NCBI RefSeq assembly: GCF_000090795.2
Contig: NW_003546244.1
Span: 240,748-304,747 of the forward strand
Length of the DNA stretch: 64,000 nt
Source: Amphimedon queenslandica
Taxonomy: Eukaryota > Porifera > Demospongiae > Haplosclerida > Niphatidae
Direction: 5' to 3'
The notes under the pieces are model-generated. The model did no database searches and was not told where the DNA came from. It was given only the letters and a program-made list of their open reading frames with translations. Of the stretch, positions 53,547-63,305 are shown piece after piece. Made by a program: the position numbers and the translations under genes. Within the stretch, counting starts at the first letter, position 1. Every line of letters begins with the position of its first letter.

Positions 53547-55896
53547 ATGAAGCTCTCAGACGAAGTATTCCGTACTTTCAAAGTTGCTAAAGTATTTCGT
53601 GAGAACACAGACCAAATTAATTGTTTGGATTTTTCATCAAATGGAGAGAGCATGATAGCCAGTAGTAATGACGACTCTATTGTTGTGTACTGCTGTGTGG
53701 AAGGAAAGTGAGTACTTGTGCATTAAATAGAATCTTTACATTCATTAACATAGCCTATAAGTATGTAGGCATATAAATTAAGAATTATTATAAATAATGT
53801 TATTGTCATTATGTATAGTGGGAAATTTTGGAGAGAGTAAAATTTGGCGAATTGCTAAATTTTAGGCGATTGGCGAATCTGTGGTGGTGGCCATGTGCCA
53901 TTGAGCATGCATATGATTGCTGAAAATGGCGGATTTTTATTTTGGCAAATTACTATCAAAACGTCAATTCGCCAAAATTTAATTCCCTCAAAAATTTCTC
54001 ACTTTACAGTAATTGCATAATATTATTTGTATAGACCAAAAAGAACAGTTTATAGCAAGAAGTATGGCTGTGACTTGGTACAATATACTCACGCCCCTAA
54101 TGCAATCATATACACCTCAAACAAGATTGATGGCAAGGAGCAACACAAACAAACACATAGATTAATATTTCTTTGTTAGACACAATAAGATACTTATCTC
54201 TACACGATAATAAATATCTCCGATACTTTCCTGGTCACACCAAACAGTATGTGCAGTATAGTTTATTGGTTGAGAGTACGATATTCATTCCTGTTATAAA
54301 TCTAGAGTTGTTACCCTAAGAATGTCTCCAGTCAATGATATGTTTCTCTCTGGGAGTTTAGATAGGACTTTGAGACTCTGGGATCTACGCTCACCAAACT
54401 GTCAGGTATATTCACTGAAAGCTTATTGCTTTATATTTACACTGTCTGAGTTATTGATTATTTTTTGTTCTTATTGTGTAATATTTCAATAAAGTAATCT
54501 ATTCATTCTACTATTTAGGGATTGATGCATCTTAACGGTCGCCCTGTGGCATCATTTGATCCAGAAGGACTTATATTTGCTGCCGGAATTGACTCAAGGC
54601 AACTGAAGTTGTATGACTTACGGTCTTTTGATAAAGTATGACTAATACTCCTCAAAGGTTTCCCACAAAGCATGCTAAGGGAGCTAAACAGCATGAGCTT
54701 AATGAACAAACAACAAGCACTACAATACACTACATGGCTTTTGGAGCAACTTTTAAAATTCATTAAAAAATCCAATTTTGATCAGAATCAGCTCAAACTT
54801 TTTACACAACATAAGAACATGTATATGTATCAGAAAAAATTATTAAAATGTAGAATTCTCTCCTTTTCAATTTTGGCAAAATTTGGCCTGCGACCATGTA
54901 CTATAGTACAGTGACTTTGGCCCGATTTTTTAGTAACTTTAAAAATTCATAAAAAATCTAATTTTAATTGGAATCAGCTCAAACTTTCTACACTACATAA
55001 ATACAAGTATATGTATCAGAAAAAAATTTTAAATGGAGAATTCTCTCCTTGTGATTTTTGTCAAAATGCCACTGAATTTTTAAGCAACTTAACAACTGAC
55101 TGACAAGAAGCTGCATGAGCACTATGCTTTAGCGAAATCCTGTGGGAAACCCTGCCTCTAGTGAATGTCTATATATAGCAATTATTATTGGTTTATTTTG
55201 TGCATCAGGGACCATTTTCTACCTTTCACGTAAGGCAGGATTTTGCCGGCTGTGAGTGGATGGGACTGAAATTCAGTACAGACGGAAAGAAGATCCTCAT
55301 ATCAACCAACATCAGTCAAATTAAACTCATCGACGCATTTCACGGTGACGAGCTCTTCACCTTACAAGTAAAAAGGATTAGTATCAAGTGTTAATTCATT
55401 ATTATTATTATTATTATTAATAGGGTCATTTAAATAGCACTGGTCTGTCACTAGAAGGCTCCTTTACTCCTGATTCAAGGTATGTTGTATCTGGCTCTCA
55501 GAATGGCAGGATACACGTTTGGTCTGCTGAAACCGGGGAAGAAGTGGTAATACTAGACGGAGGACATCCTCACCCGTCACACTCTGTCCAGTTTAATCCA
55601 AAGTTTATGATGATGGCCTCTGCTTGCAGAAGCATTGTAAGTATTAGTGCTTGAGTATAATATCGTATAGGGCATAATGTTCGTGGGACACAAATTTCGC
55701 AAAATCTACTACAATTCCAATTCGTGGATTTTATTTTTGTGAATTTACATGTACTTTATCCACAAAATCTTTTGCATCCTTAAACATTGTGCCATATACA
55801 GTAATTATAATGTACATGTTTTGGTAGGCATTTTGGTTGCCAGCTACTGATGAGTGGATCCCACCCTCAACACAGCATCAGAACATGGAGCATTGA
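53547..55896 (+). CDS. WDR82: WDR82 (Swd2-like) WD40 subunit of SET1 and PNUTS complexes
   Basis: About nine exons. Start [20 protein letters not shown] (an upstream in-frame ATG at 53538 would add MQK). Matches human throughout: [117 protein letters not shown]. Known role: recruits SETD1A/B H3K4 methyltransferases to phosphorylated Pol II CTD. Three different MITEs sit in its introns (53817, 54657, 55660). Confidence 0.96.
53817..54004. mobile_element. Hairpin MITE in WDR82 intron 1
   Basis: Inverted ends: AGTGGGAAATTTTGGAGAG to AAATTTGGCGAATTG at left, and its near complement CAATTCGCCAAAATTTAATT to AAATTTCTCACT at right; 188 bp, non-coding. Confidence 0.7.
54657..55151 (+). mobile_element. 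Complete GTTTCCCACA-family MITE with two internal satellite-like units
   Basis: 495 bp with perfect 11-bp terminal inverted repeats GGTTTCCCACA and TGTGGGAAACC. Inside are two tandem units about 180 bp apart, each with the core AATCAGCTCAAACTT(T/C)(T/C)TACAC, the same core as in the satellite arrays. No ORF of transposase type. Located in a WDR82 intron. Confidence 0.82.
55660..55801. mobile_element. Short hairpin MITE in the last WDR82 intron
   Basis: Ends TATAGGGCATAATGTTCGTG and, complementary, AAACATTGTGCCATATACA; AT-rich interior with GTGAATTT motifs like the 4803 family. Confidence 0.55.
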
Positions 55897-56142
55897 GAAT
55901 AGACTACTGTGTGCTTCATTTTACTTATCACTTTATACTGTTCTTATTATTTTTCAAATTTCTTGTTCACACTGTTACATATTCAATTTCAGGATAAAGT
56001 TTCTGATATAAAAATAAAAATAATAATAATCATTAAATAACTATCAAATAAAAGTGGAGAATGAAAAATTAATAATTAAAATGTGCTAAGAATGATTACT
56101 TTTTACAAACAATAAAAGTCTATCATGCACAAACAACAAACA

Positions 56143-57453
56143 TTAGCTATTTTCAGTTCTGAGTAATGATAAATATGTATCTTTTAGTTCACTCGTACTT
56201 TCATCTGATTTACACGACTCACTGAACGCCGAATACCAGTTCCTATAGCTCAATACCTCCTTGCGAAGGTCTTCAATAACTTTATCACGGTCCGCTATAT
56301 CTTGTTTAAGATGATCAATAGTTATAGCGGATAAAGAGGTACTCCTCTCGGCCAGTTGTATCCTGCAGCTCAATTCCTCATTAGCTTGTGCTAGGAGGCT
56401 TTGTTGCGAGAGACTGTCTCTGAGTTCCTTTTTAAGTTGTTGATTAGCATTCATGAGTCGTCGAATGTCCTCTTGCTTTCTTTCGAGTATCTCATTATCC
56501 CTCGCAACTTGCTGGCATTTGAATTCTAAGAGCTGCTGGTCATCCTTCCAACCTTTTGAAAGCAAACTGTTGTCTTCCTCAAGGTCCTTGATCTCATCAA
56601 TCACTTGCTTCTTTTCGAATCTCAAATGATTGTTCTTCATTTCAAGACTGGCTATCCTGTGTCGAAGGATGTCAACGGTTGGTCCGCTATCGGGCTCAGT
56701 TAAGTGTGATGCAGTGCTCTGTTGTGCGTGGACAAACTCTGACTTAGAGGCAATCGTCTGGCTAGCAGTGACTGGAGCGACTTTGGGATCTTTTGTTGAA
56801 GGGCTCTCATATCCTGAGTCAGCTTTGAGCGGTTCGGATATCTCACAAGACGAGTGTAATCCATCAGAAGAGTCATTGTTGTCAAGGGATGAGGTTCTAC
56901 ATGAAGTCGTGAATGAGTCTCCGTTGCCATTACGAGGCGAATTAATGTGTCCTGTGACTGAGGTTGCAGGTGAATTAGCTGGATATGCGATCGGAGATGT
57001 AATTGATATATCACTATTGTCAGAGGGGTGGGGAAAATGACTGCTTGGGTAGTTACAGTATTCTTTAATAGAAGTCGAACCACCACAACCAGAGTCCTCA
57101 GTACGATCAGAGGTCTCAGATTGTATTTGAAGAGATGTAGGAGGTGACATGGACAAGTGGCTGGCTAGCTCTGTTTCCAAGTCAAAGGAGAGGGAGTCTA
57201 GTGGTGGCTGGATCATACCACTGAGTAGTGTGTCCCACGTATCCTCAGCAAACTTGAGCTTTACTTCAACGCCAGCCAAGACCTTGTTCATATCAGTGGA
57301 GTCCCTCATTTCAGAGTTAATGACGCTTTTTGAATAAAGGAACCCCTTGATGGAGCATCCCGCCGAGTCAAAGCCTTCCTTCAATCTACTGTAGTTGTTC
57401 TTAAAGACTATACACTTTATCTCGTGGCTACTCCTTCTCCTTAGAGCACTCAT
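56143..57453 (-). CDS. Unrecognised 436-aa coiled-coil protein
   Basis: Single open exon, start MSALRRRSSHEIKCIVFKNN, an N-terminal segment with predicted helices (VLAGVEVKLKFAEDTWDTLL), a Ser/Thr/Pro-rich central region (about 100-255), then a long coiled coil from about 260 to 415 (LRHRIASLEMKNNHLRFEKK, LERKQEDIRRLMNANQQLKK). C-terminus LLRTENS. The heptad segment could mediate dimerisation or scaffold binding. Family not recognised. It lies about 460 bp downstream of METTL18 on the same strand. Confidence 0.8.
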   Translation of the reverse strand: MSALRRRSSHEIKCIVFKNNYSRLKEGFDSAGCSIKGFLYSKSVINSEMRDSTDMNKVLAGVEVKLKFAEDTWDTLLSGMIQPPLDSLSFDLETELASHLSMSPPTSLQIQSETSDRTEDSGCGGSTSIKEYCNYPSSHFPHPSDNSDISITSPIAYPANSPATSVTGHINSPRNGNGDSFTTSCRTSSLDNNDSSDGLHSSCEISEPLKADSGYESPSTKDPKVAPVTASQTIASKSEFVHAQQSTASHLTEPDSGPTVDILRHRIASLEMKNNHLRFEKKQVIDEIKDLEEDNSLLSKGWKDDQQLLEFKCQQVARDNEILERKQEDIRRLMNANQQLKKELRDSLSQQSLLAQANEELSCRIQLAERSTSLSAITIDHLKQDIADRDKVIEDLRKEVLSYRNWYSAFSESCKSDESTSELKDTYLSLLRTENS

Positions 57454-57916
57454 GTCACTCCTGTAGTCGCCTTGTAGTCTAATGTCTGAAACGGAAAAAA
57501 TTGTCAGGGAAGAGGAACTCCCTCAAAATGAAGGCGGGTCAAGCAGCCTTTAATCATGCTTTAATAATGGGAAATCTATGCAATGAATACAATTAATACA
57601 TCCTAGCTATGGTATGCATACTAGCTTAAATTAAGGCAATTCAAAAATGTTATAAAAAGATTAATAGTTGTATCCTTCAAGGAATAAGAATTTAAAACTG
57701 CATTTACTGAGCCTTCATTACTGCTATGTGGCCGGATCTATTGCAGGTTTATGCAGTGGTGCAGGGTTTCTATCACACTAATTTAATTCTACTACTTAAA
57801 ATTTTCCATTTTTAATGTTTTTTATTTACTTGTAATAACTTAATTTTGTCAAAAATTACAATTTGTTTTGGACACCCAAGAAGTGCAATAAAAACAACCT
57901 TATAAGCATATTATTG
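57454..57916. other. 463-bp spacer between METTL18 and the coiled-coil gene
   Basis: No ORF or repeat of note; presumably 3' UTR of METTL18 and promoter of the coiled-coil gene. Confidence 0.4.
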
Positions 57917-58804
57917 TTAATTATATCTCAATTCCATAATAATTCGTGGCACAGATGTTGCTGTTTCCTGTACAATATCGTGGCTTAAGACTTCATCCTG
58001 TGCAATGAGCTTGGTAAACATCCCAAGAGTTCCTCCTACGCCAAAGTAATGCGTTTTAGCAGCAACTAAAATGAACCCCCTTTTATCCAAATGCCTGTAT
58101 AGTACATTAAGAAGCTCGGCATGAGAAGATGAATTATATATGGTCTCTGATGTTAATATGATGTCATACTGCATTGGATTTGAATCGAAATCCAGAGGCT
58201 TGAAGTCACTCCATTTTCCAGAGAAGAAACGGGTTTTACCAAAGACAGAACTATTTTCGCTATGTTCTTTGCTTATATTTAATGTTACATTAGGTATGGT
58301 AAGATAATCAATCACTTCCGAGTTATAGTCTTGGAAATGTACCTCCCTTGCTTTGTTCAGCAAAGCATGAATCCCCAATAAGCCAGCACCACATCCTAAA
58401 TCCAGTATACACTTTCCAGTAAAATCTACATTATTGGATGACAGGTACATCAAAAGGTCGTGAGTGCATTCCCATATTTTCAAGCCACCTTCGTACACGC
58501 CAGGTATAAGATCTGAGCCCTCCCTGTCAGTAATACTAATTAAATTTGAGATGCTAGTAGATTCTGTAGTCCCCGTTCCAATATCACTGCAATTAATGCA
58601 ATGAATCTCTGTTCCCTTGGATACCTTAATGGAGCGAGAAATGGTGTGGGTGTTGATGAGTGATTCAGTTGTTTGATTAAAGTAATGTTCTTCCATGTTA
58701 TGTTTGAGGTCTTTGCAAATAGATTGGACATTTTCTCCTTCATCTTCTTCGTTTATTGGTGCTGCTGCATCTTCTGGAAAAAAGTCAAACCTAAAAGCAG
58801 CCAT
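57917..58804 (-). CDS. METTL18: METTL18 (Hpm1-like) protein-histidine methyltransferase
   Basis: Single exon, 295 aa. SAM-binding motif I LDLGCGAGLLGI (about 134-145), preceded by the family block LIPGVYEGGLKIWECTHDLL and followed by VHFQDYNSEVIDYLTIPNV, RFFSGKWSDF, YDIILTSETIYN and AAKTHYFGVGGTLGMFTKLI, all as in METTL18. Known role: N-tau/pi methylation of a histidine in ribosomal protein uL3 (RPL3). Start at 58804 gives MAAFRFDFFPEDAAAP, typical of the family's F-rich N-terminus. Confidence 0.95.
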   Translation of the reverse strand: MAAFRFDFFPEDAAAPINEEDEGENVQSICKDLKHNMEEHYFNQTTESLINTHTISRSIKVSKGTEIHCINCSDIGTGTTESTSISNLISITDREGSDLIPGVYEGGLKIWECTHDLLMYLSSNNVDFTGKCILDLGCGAGLLGIHALLNKAREVHFQDYNSEVIDYLTIPNVTLNISKEHSENSSVFGKTRFFSGKWSDFKPLDFDSNPMQYDIILTSETIYNSSSHAELLNVLYRHLDKRGFILVAAKTHYFGVGGTLGMFTKLIAQDEVLSHDIVQETATSVPRIIMELRYN

Positions 58805-59535
58805 CTTGGAGGTGTGGCTGCCTTTATGGAAACATTGGGTGGAGCTTGTTGAAGTGATTCTTCATAGTACTTTACTTGATTGTCTGGTCGGTGGCCGGCC
58901 CACTACATTCCAAGGCTGAAGACATCATAATAATAGCCCAAAAGAATTCAGCCTAAGTAAGTTTTCCAAGTCTTGACTATTATATCTGTGAGTCTTTGGT
59001 GATTATCTCGACCATAAAATTAATGTGAGCCAGTGGGAGACGGCTGTGATCAAGTAGTACCGAGTAGTAAGACGTAGGGTCTAGGTGGTTTATCGCCATT
59101 GTAGCCTTCCTAAATATATTTTTGGTGTTGTAATAACAGTGCGTGTTGGACCCTATTGTTTATGTCACACAATAATGTATCAGGATTTGTCTCTGTAAGT
59201 GAATCAGACGTCACATTGTGTAGATGTTGTAGTCAGCTTTTATATCCTATTGGGACCTTGAATTGTCAATATTAGCTCTGATTAGCTCTAAATATAAATG
59301 ATGTATTTCAATTTTGTTTACGAAATCTAAAGTGGGAACATTGGCAGCATATTTTGTAGCATGAGAAGAATATTTTGTGACACAGCTGATTTTAGCTGTA
59401 GTTATCAATACATTGATTATGATTATTTATTATTAATAATGATTATAATTATTTCCATTATCATTATTAATTTATTTACTCTCCCCCCTCTCTCTCTCTC
59501 TCTTATTCTCTTTCTTTAGGTCTCTTCATGACTCC
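58805..59535. promoter_or_regulatory. Divergent promoter/5' UTR region between METTL18 and FEM1-like genes
   Basis: 731 bp. A CT-rich tract and TTTCTTTAG just before 59521 look like a 3' splice site, so FEM1-like probably has a noncoding first exon in this interval. No other gene seen. Confidence 0.5.
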
Positions 59536-61857
59536 ATGAACTTTGATTATACGTATTCCATGGGATTTGGTACACCGGATTCGTGGTTTCCTAATAAGGA
59601 GACTACAGTAGCATTGTGCACAACAATAATAGCAGCAGTCGTAGCATCATTGTATATTTACCGTTTCATAAATCAAAAGAATTACCCACCACAGACTCAG
59701 CATGTTGCCAGTAACGTAGAGCTGGTTAGATTGTGCGAGGAAATCAAGGATGAGCCACTGTCAACATTAGATCACAACATTAGGCACATTATATCAGAGG
59801 AGAGCAGGCCTGGCCCTCAATCCTTTTACTTTAAAAAAGAGTCAGATGAGAGATCTGCTCTTGTGTCTGCCAGTAGATATGGCCGTGTGGACGTTGTCAA
59901 ATATTTCATGAACAATTATTCCAATTGTGTTCAAGTCGATCAAACGGCTAATCTCGACTTACCAGTTGGCTGGCATCACTCAATGAGAGAAGTACACTCT
60001 TGTACGTCTTTGTATGCTGCTTGTTTCAATGGGAGCCTTGAGACTGTGACACACTTACTGAAGGCTAACGCTGACAAAAATCAACCTGACTGTCTTGGAC
60101 GGACTCCGTTACAGGTTGCCGCTCAAAGAGGTCACATGATGTTAGTCCAAGAGCTTTTGAGTAGCGGAGCTGATGTCAATGCTGAAGACTCTCTTGGCTA
60201 TACGCCACTTCTCACAGCAGTCTCTGAGAGACACATCAAGATAGTCAAAGTCCTGCTAGAAAACAAGGCAGACGCACAGCATTGCTCTGTCAATGGTTTC
60301 AGTGCTTTACACATTGCTGCTGAAATGGGAGCTAAGGACATCATCGAGCTAATACTAGCGTATGAGCCAACTCTAGCTTATCAGAGAACATATGACTCCA
60401 AACATAAACTACCATGTCCTTTGTTTTTAGCAGCAGCATATGGACACATACCGACATGTCAAGTGTTAATGGAAGCCTCACAATGTACCCCTGCTCAGAT
60501 GCCAGACGTTCTCTTGCTCTGGGGAGCATCACTGGTCCAGCCTCAGCATCATTATATTCGTGCCTCTGTTCAAAGATACTGGCTTGAAGCTTTAGAGCTA
60601 AAAGAACAGCATCCTTTAGTGACTACCACTGTTGATCGTCATGAAGCTTATGAGTATCATACTGAAATGTCAAGTGTAGAAGAAGTGATTGGTTACTTCT
60701 CATCTCAACTACCGTCCATGTCATCGCCTAGCAGTGCATCTACTCCTACCAAGGCAAATGGAGGGCTCAATTTTGCTGAGCTCGGTTCCAACATGACACT
60801 CTGTTTGCCAGCAGATTCATATACTAAAGTATGCTATCAGAGCCTCCTGATAATGGAGAGGTGTTTGGGGTATGGACATCCTCTGGTTATTCGACGGTTG
60901 CTGGATATGTCACGGTTCATGCTCTCAAAACGAAGGACTGATCAATGCGAGCGCTTGCTATGCAGGGCAATTGAGATGAGCAGAGAGAGAGTTTCATCGC
61001 ATCCTCACAATAGCTACTGTCAATCCTCCGAGTTAGAGTATGAGGTAAAAAGCACATTAAAGAACATATGTGACCTCCTACATCTCATGTACCAGTCAGC
61101 CTACTACGAGGTCAGATTCTCAGTTTTTCTCAGATACACTCTCACAGCTCTTTACTCATTCACACGCGAAGGGCGCTACGACTGTACACAATACCCAGCA
61201 AAGATTAACATGCACCTCATCCTCCTCCTCCTCTCGGTTCTAGCTGCATGGGTTTATCAAAAGAATCACCAACTACAGGTCGACTATGATGATACCAGCG
61301 ATGACGAGTATGAGCAATGCGACAGTCTCGCTTGTCAGCTCGTCAAGTCTCATCTGTTCATCTGTAATGGCACAACATTGCTTCACTTAGCTCTCAGCAA
61401 GCTTGGCAGTAGAGACTCGCTTGTTCGCGACTACATTTATGTGAAGGATTTGTCCCATCTCGTGTCCTCGCTGTTGCTCTGGGGCTGCAGTGACTTTATT
61501 AATCTACCCAATTTAGCAGGAGAGAGGCCACTACATGCAGCAGCAGTCAGAGCTCGTAGCGACCAAGAGGCATACCAGTTGATAGTCCCACTCCTTCAAT
61601 ATGGAGCACACATAGACAGCGTTAATGCAGGAGGAAAAACAGCATTTGAATTGGCTCGGGTGAAACCATTGAAACTTGACACCCCCATAACTCTTCGGTG
61701 CATTTGTTATAGAAGGATCATTGAAGAGAACTTTGACTATGAGCAGTTACCCACTGTCAAGTATTTCACCGAAAAGGACAAAAAATGTCTGAGGCTTCAC
61801 GATCCACACAACGCCAAACAGGATTTTCAGATTGAGTTCCAGCAGAGATTAGAATAA
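59536..61857 (+). CDS. FEM1: FEM1-like ankyrin-repeat protein with membrane segments
   Basis: Single coding exon, 773 aa. Hydrophobic helix at about 23-44 (TTVALCTTIIAAVVASLYIY). Ankyrin repeats about 110-320 (CTSLYAACFNGSLETVTHLL, GRTPLQVAAQRGHMMLVQEL, GYTPLLTAVSERHIKIVKVL). FEM1-specific parts: LLLWGASLVQPQHHYIRASV (human LELLGASFANDRENYDIIK) and LLIMERCLGYGHPLVIRR (human GLIVRERILGADNIDVSHP). Second hydrophobic helix about 558-577 (MHLILLLLSVLAAWVYQK). C-terminal ankyrins and TPITLRCICYRRIIEENFDY (human LKCLAARAVRANDINY). Known family role: CUL2 substrate receptor recognising C-degrons. The membrane helix in front is unusual. Confidence 0.82.
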   Translation: MNFDYTYSMGFGTPDSWFPNKETTVALCTTIIAAVVASLYIYRFINQKNYPPQTQHVASNVELVRLCEEIKDEPLSTLDHNIRHIISEESRPGPQSFYFKKESDERSALVSASRYGRVDVVKYFMNNYSNCVQVDQTANLDLPVGWHHSMREVHSCTSLYAACFNGSLETVTHLLKANADKNQPDCLGRTPLQVAAQRGHMMLVQELLSSGADVNAEDSLGYTPLLTAVSERHIKIVKVLLENKADAQHCSVNGFSALHIAAEMGAKDIIELILAYEPTLAYQRTYDSKHKLPCPLFLAAAYGHIPTCQVLMEASQCTPAQMPDVLLLWGASLVQPQHHYIRASVQRYWLEALELKEQHPLVTTTVDRHEAYEYHTEMSSVEEVIGYFSSQLPSMSSPSSASTPTKANGGLNFAELGSNMTLCLPADSYTKVCYQSLLIMERCLGYGHPLVIRRLLDMSRFMLSKRRTDQCERLLCRAIEMSRERVSSHPHNSYCQSSELEYEVKSTLKNICDLLHLMYQSAYYEVRFSVFLRYTLTALYSFTREGRYDCTQYPAKINMHLILLLLSVLAAWVYQKNHQLQVDYDDTSDDEYEQCDSLACQLVKSHLFICNGTTLLHLALSKLGSRDSLVRDYIYVKDLSHLVSSLLLWGCSDFINLPNLAGERPLHAAAVRARSDQEAYQLIVPLLQYGAHIDSVNAGGKTAFELARVKPLKLDTPITLRCICYRRIIEENFDYEQLPTVKYFTEKDKKCLRLHDPHNAKQDFQIEFQQRLE

Positions 61858-62013
61858 TTTTTTTGTAGATATTAATTATAATAGCCTATAATTTTTACTA
61901 ATTATTATTATTATTATTATTTGTATTTTTATAGCCATGTAGATTTCATTTGTTATGCAATTTCAAATTTATATAATGAATCAATGAAATGTTTATGAAT
62001 ACATGAGGTCACA

Positions 62014-62476
62014 TCACTTATAATGTCTAAACAAACAATAACAGACAAATGCAAGTGAGGAGCCAAATAATGTCCACTTAATAGCTCTAGAGGCAATACG
62101 AGAACAAGGATGGCTTCCTGGCATGTTTTTGCCAAGACCCTACAGTAAAAATAAGCAAAAGAAATAAATAATGATACTTAAACTGCATTACATCATACAC
62201 TAAACTAGTACATGATAGCATACTAACTTTATAAACTGTCTTTTCAATCTTTTTTACTTCATTACTTAAGTCTTTAGATGCAGATACTAGTGCTTGTACT
62301 TGGGCAGTGACCTGATCCCTTTCACATGTTTCTGTTATCATGGACAGTGGAGAAGGAGGATTGGTGGAAGTGTGCTGTAAAATGAATCTTGTTGAAGCCG
62401 AGAGGTAGTCAATGTGAGATGAGAGTTGGGTGAGTATTGACGAGTATTCGTGTACACTAGAGACAAAATCATTCAA
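62014..62476 (-). CDS. Probable small tail-anchored membrane protein
   Basis: Two exons (about 62229-62476, then 62014-62140). Exon 1 is helical: VHEYSSILTQLSSHIDYLSA and VQALVSASKDLSNEVKKIEK. Spliced in phase 0 (VYK|GLGKNMPGSH), exon 2 ends in a single hydrophobic segment, IKWTLFGSSLAFVCYCLF then RHYK-stop, typical of tail-anchored proteins. Exon 1 could begin at an acceptor near 62462 (TTTGTCTCTAG), in which case a first exon upstream is missing. No family recognised. A longer frame in exon 2 is also open but lacks the sensible membrane anchor. Confidence 0.5.
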
Positions 62477-62566
62477 TAATAACTAAGTAAAGCAATGCAT
62501 GTAAATTGACAAAAGATTGTGCAGTACAACTTTCTATTGTACATGTACATCACATCATTCACATGT

Positions 62567-62752
62567 AGGACATAATGTAGGGAGCCTTTTTTCCGAGGGC
62601 TATAAATTTCGCAGATTTAATTTTTGTGAATTTATGCCATCTGCAGTTTTGTACCATATTAATTTGATTTTTGTGGAAGTAATTTTTGCAAATTAAAAAA
62701 AATGCAAAATCCGTGTAATTTACAGCCCTTGAAAAAATGTGACATACGGTAA
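62567..62752. mobile_element. Hairpin MITE related to the NAA10-intron element
   Basis: Interior GAGGGCTATAAATTTCGCAG to TGTAATTTACAGCCCTTGAA is inverted and shares GGGCTGTAAATTT with the 4803 element. It abuts satellite array 3. Confidence 0.65.
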
Positions 62753-63182
62753 GAACATCAATATGCATAATAAAATAAAATCTAGGGTGATTTCAGAGCC
62801 TTTTTTGGAAAAAAAATCATGGGCTATATATACAGTACAGGGATTTCTTTAGAAATTGACTCATCTTAAAAAATTGTCATAACTTTAAAAATATTTGTTG
62901 AAATCAGCTCAAACTTTCTACATAGCATAAGGACATCAGTATGTATTAGGAAATGTAAGAAACATTTGGGGTGAAATCCGGAGCCATTTATTGAAAAAAC
63001 CATGGGCTATAGCCTTTGGTCTTTTTCAAAAAATGGTCTGTTTTTTTAAAATGGCTATAGCTTGAAAAATAGTTGTAGGAATCGGCTCAAACTTTCAGCA
63101 TAGCATAAATACACCAGTATGTATCAGAAAATGTAATAAAAATTTGGGATGATTTCAAATCCATTTTTTTAAACCATGGGCT
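62753..63182 (+). repeat. Satellite array 3: degenerate 175-183-bp monomers
   Basis: CATGGGCT recurs near 62819, 63001 and 63175; shares AATCAGCTCAAACTTTCTAC and TATGTATCAGAAAATGTAAT with arrays 1 and 2, but is more diverged. Confidence 0.82.
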
Positions 63183-63305
63183 TGCAATTACAAACATCTG
63201 CTGACACCAAACCTGCACAATACTTCAATGTACCCCATAAACCACTAATATAATTCATTAATGTGAATATTATTGTGTAAGGTGGGGCACATATCTATTG
63301 TCAAG

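Larger units (their letters stand above)
62477..63305. other. 829-bp spacer largely composed of a MITE and a satellite array
   Basis: Occupied by a MITE (about 62567-62752), satellite array 3 (about 62753-63182), and about 120 bp of probable sulfatase promoter. Confidence 0.65.
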
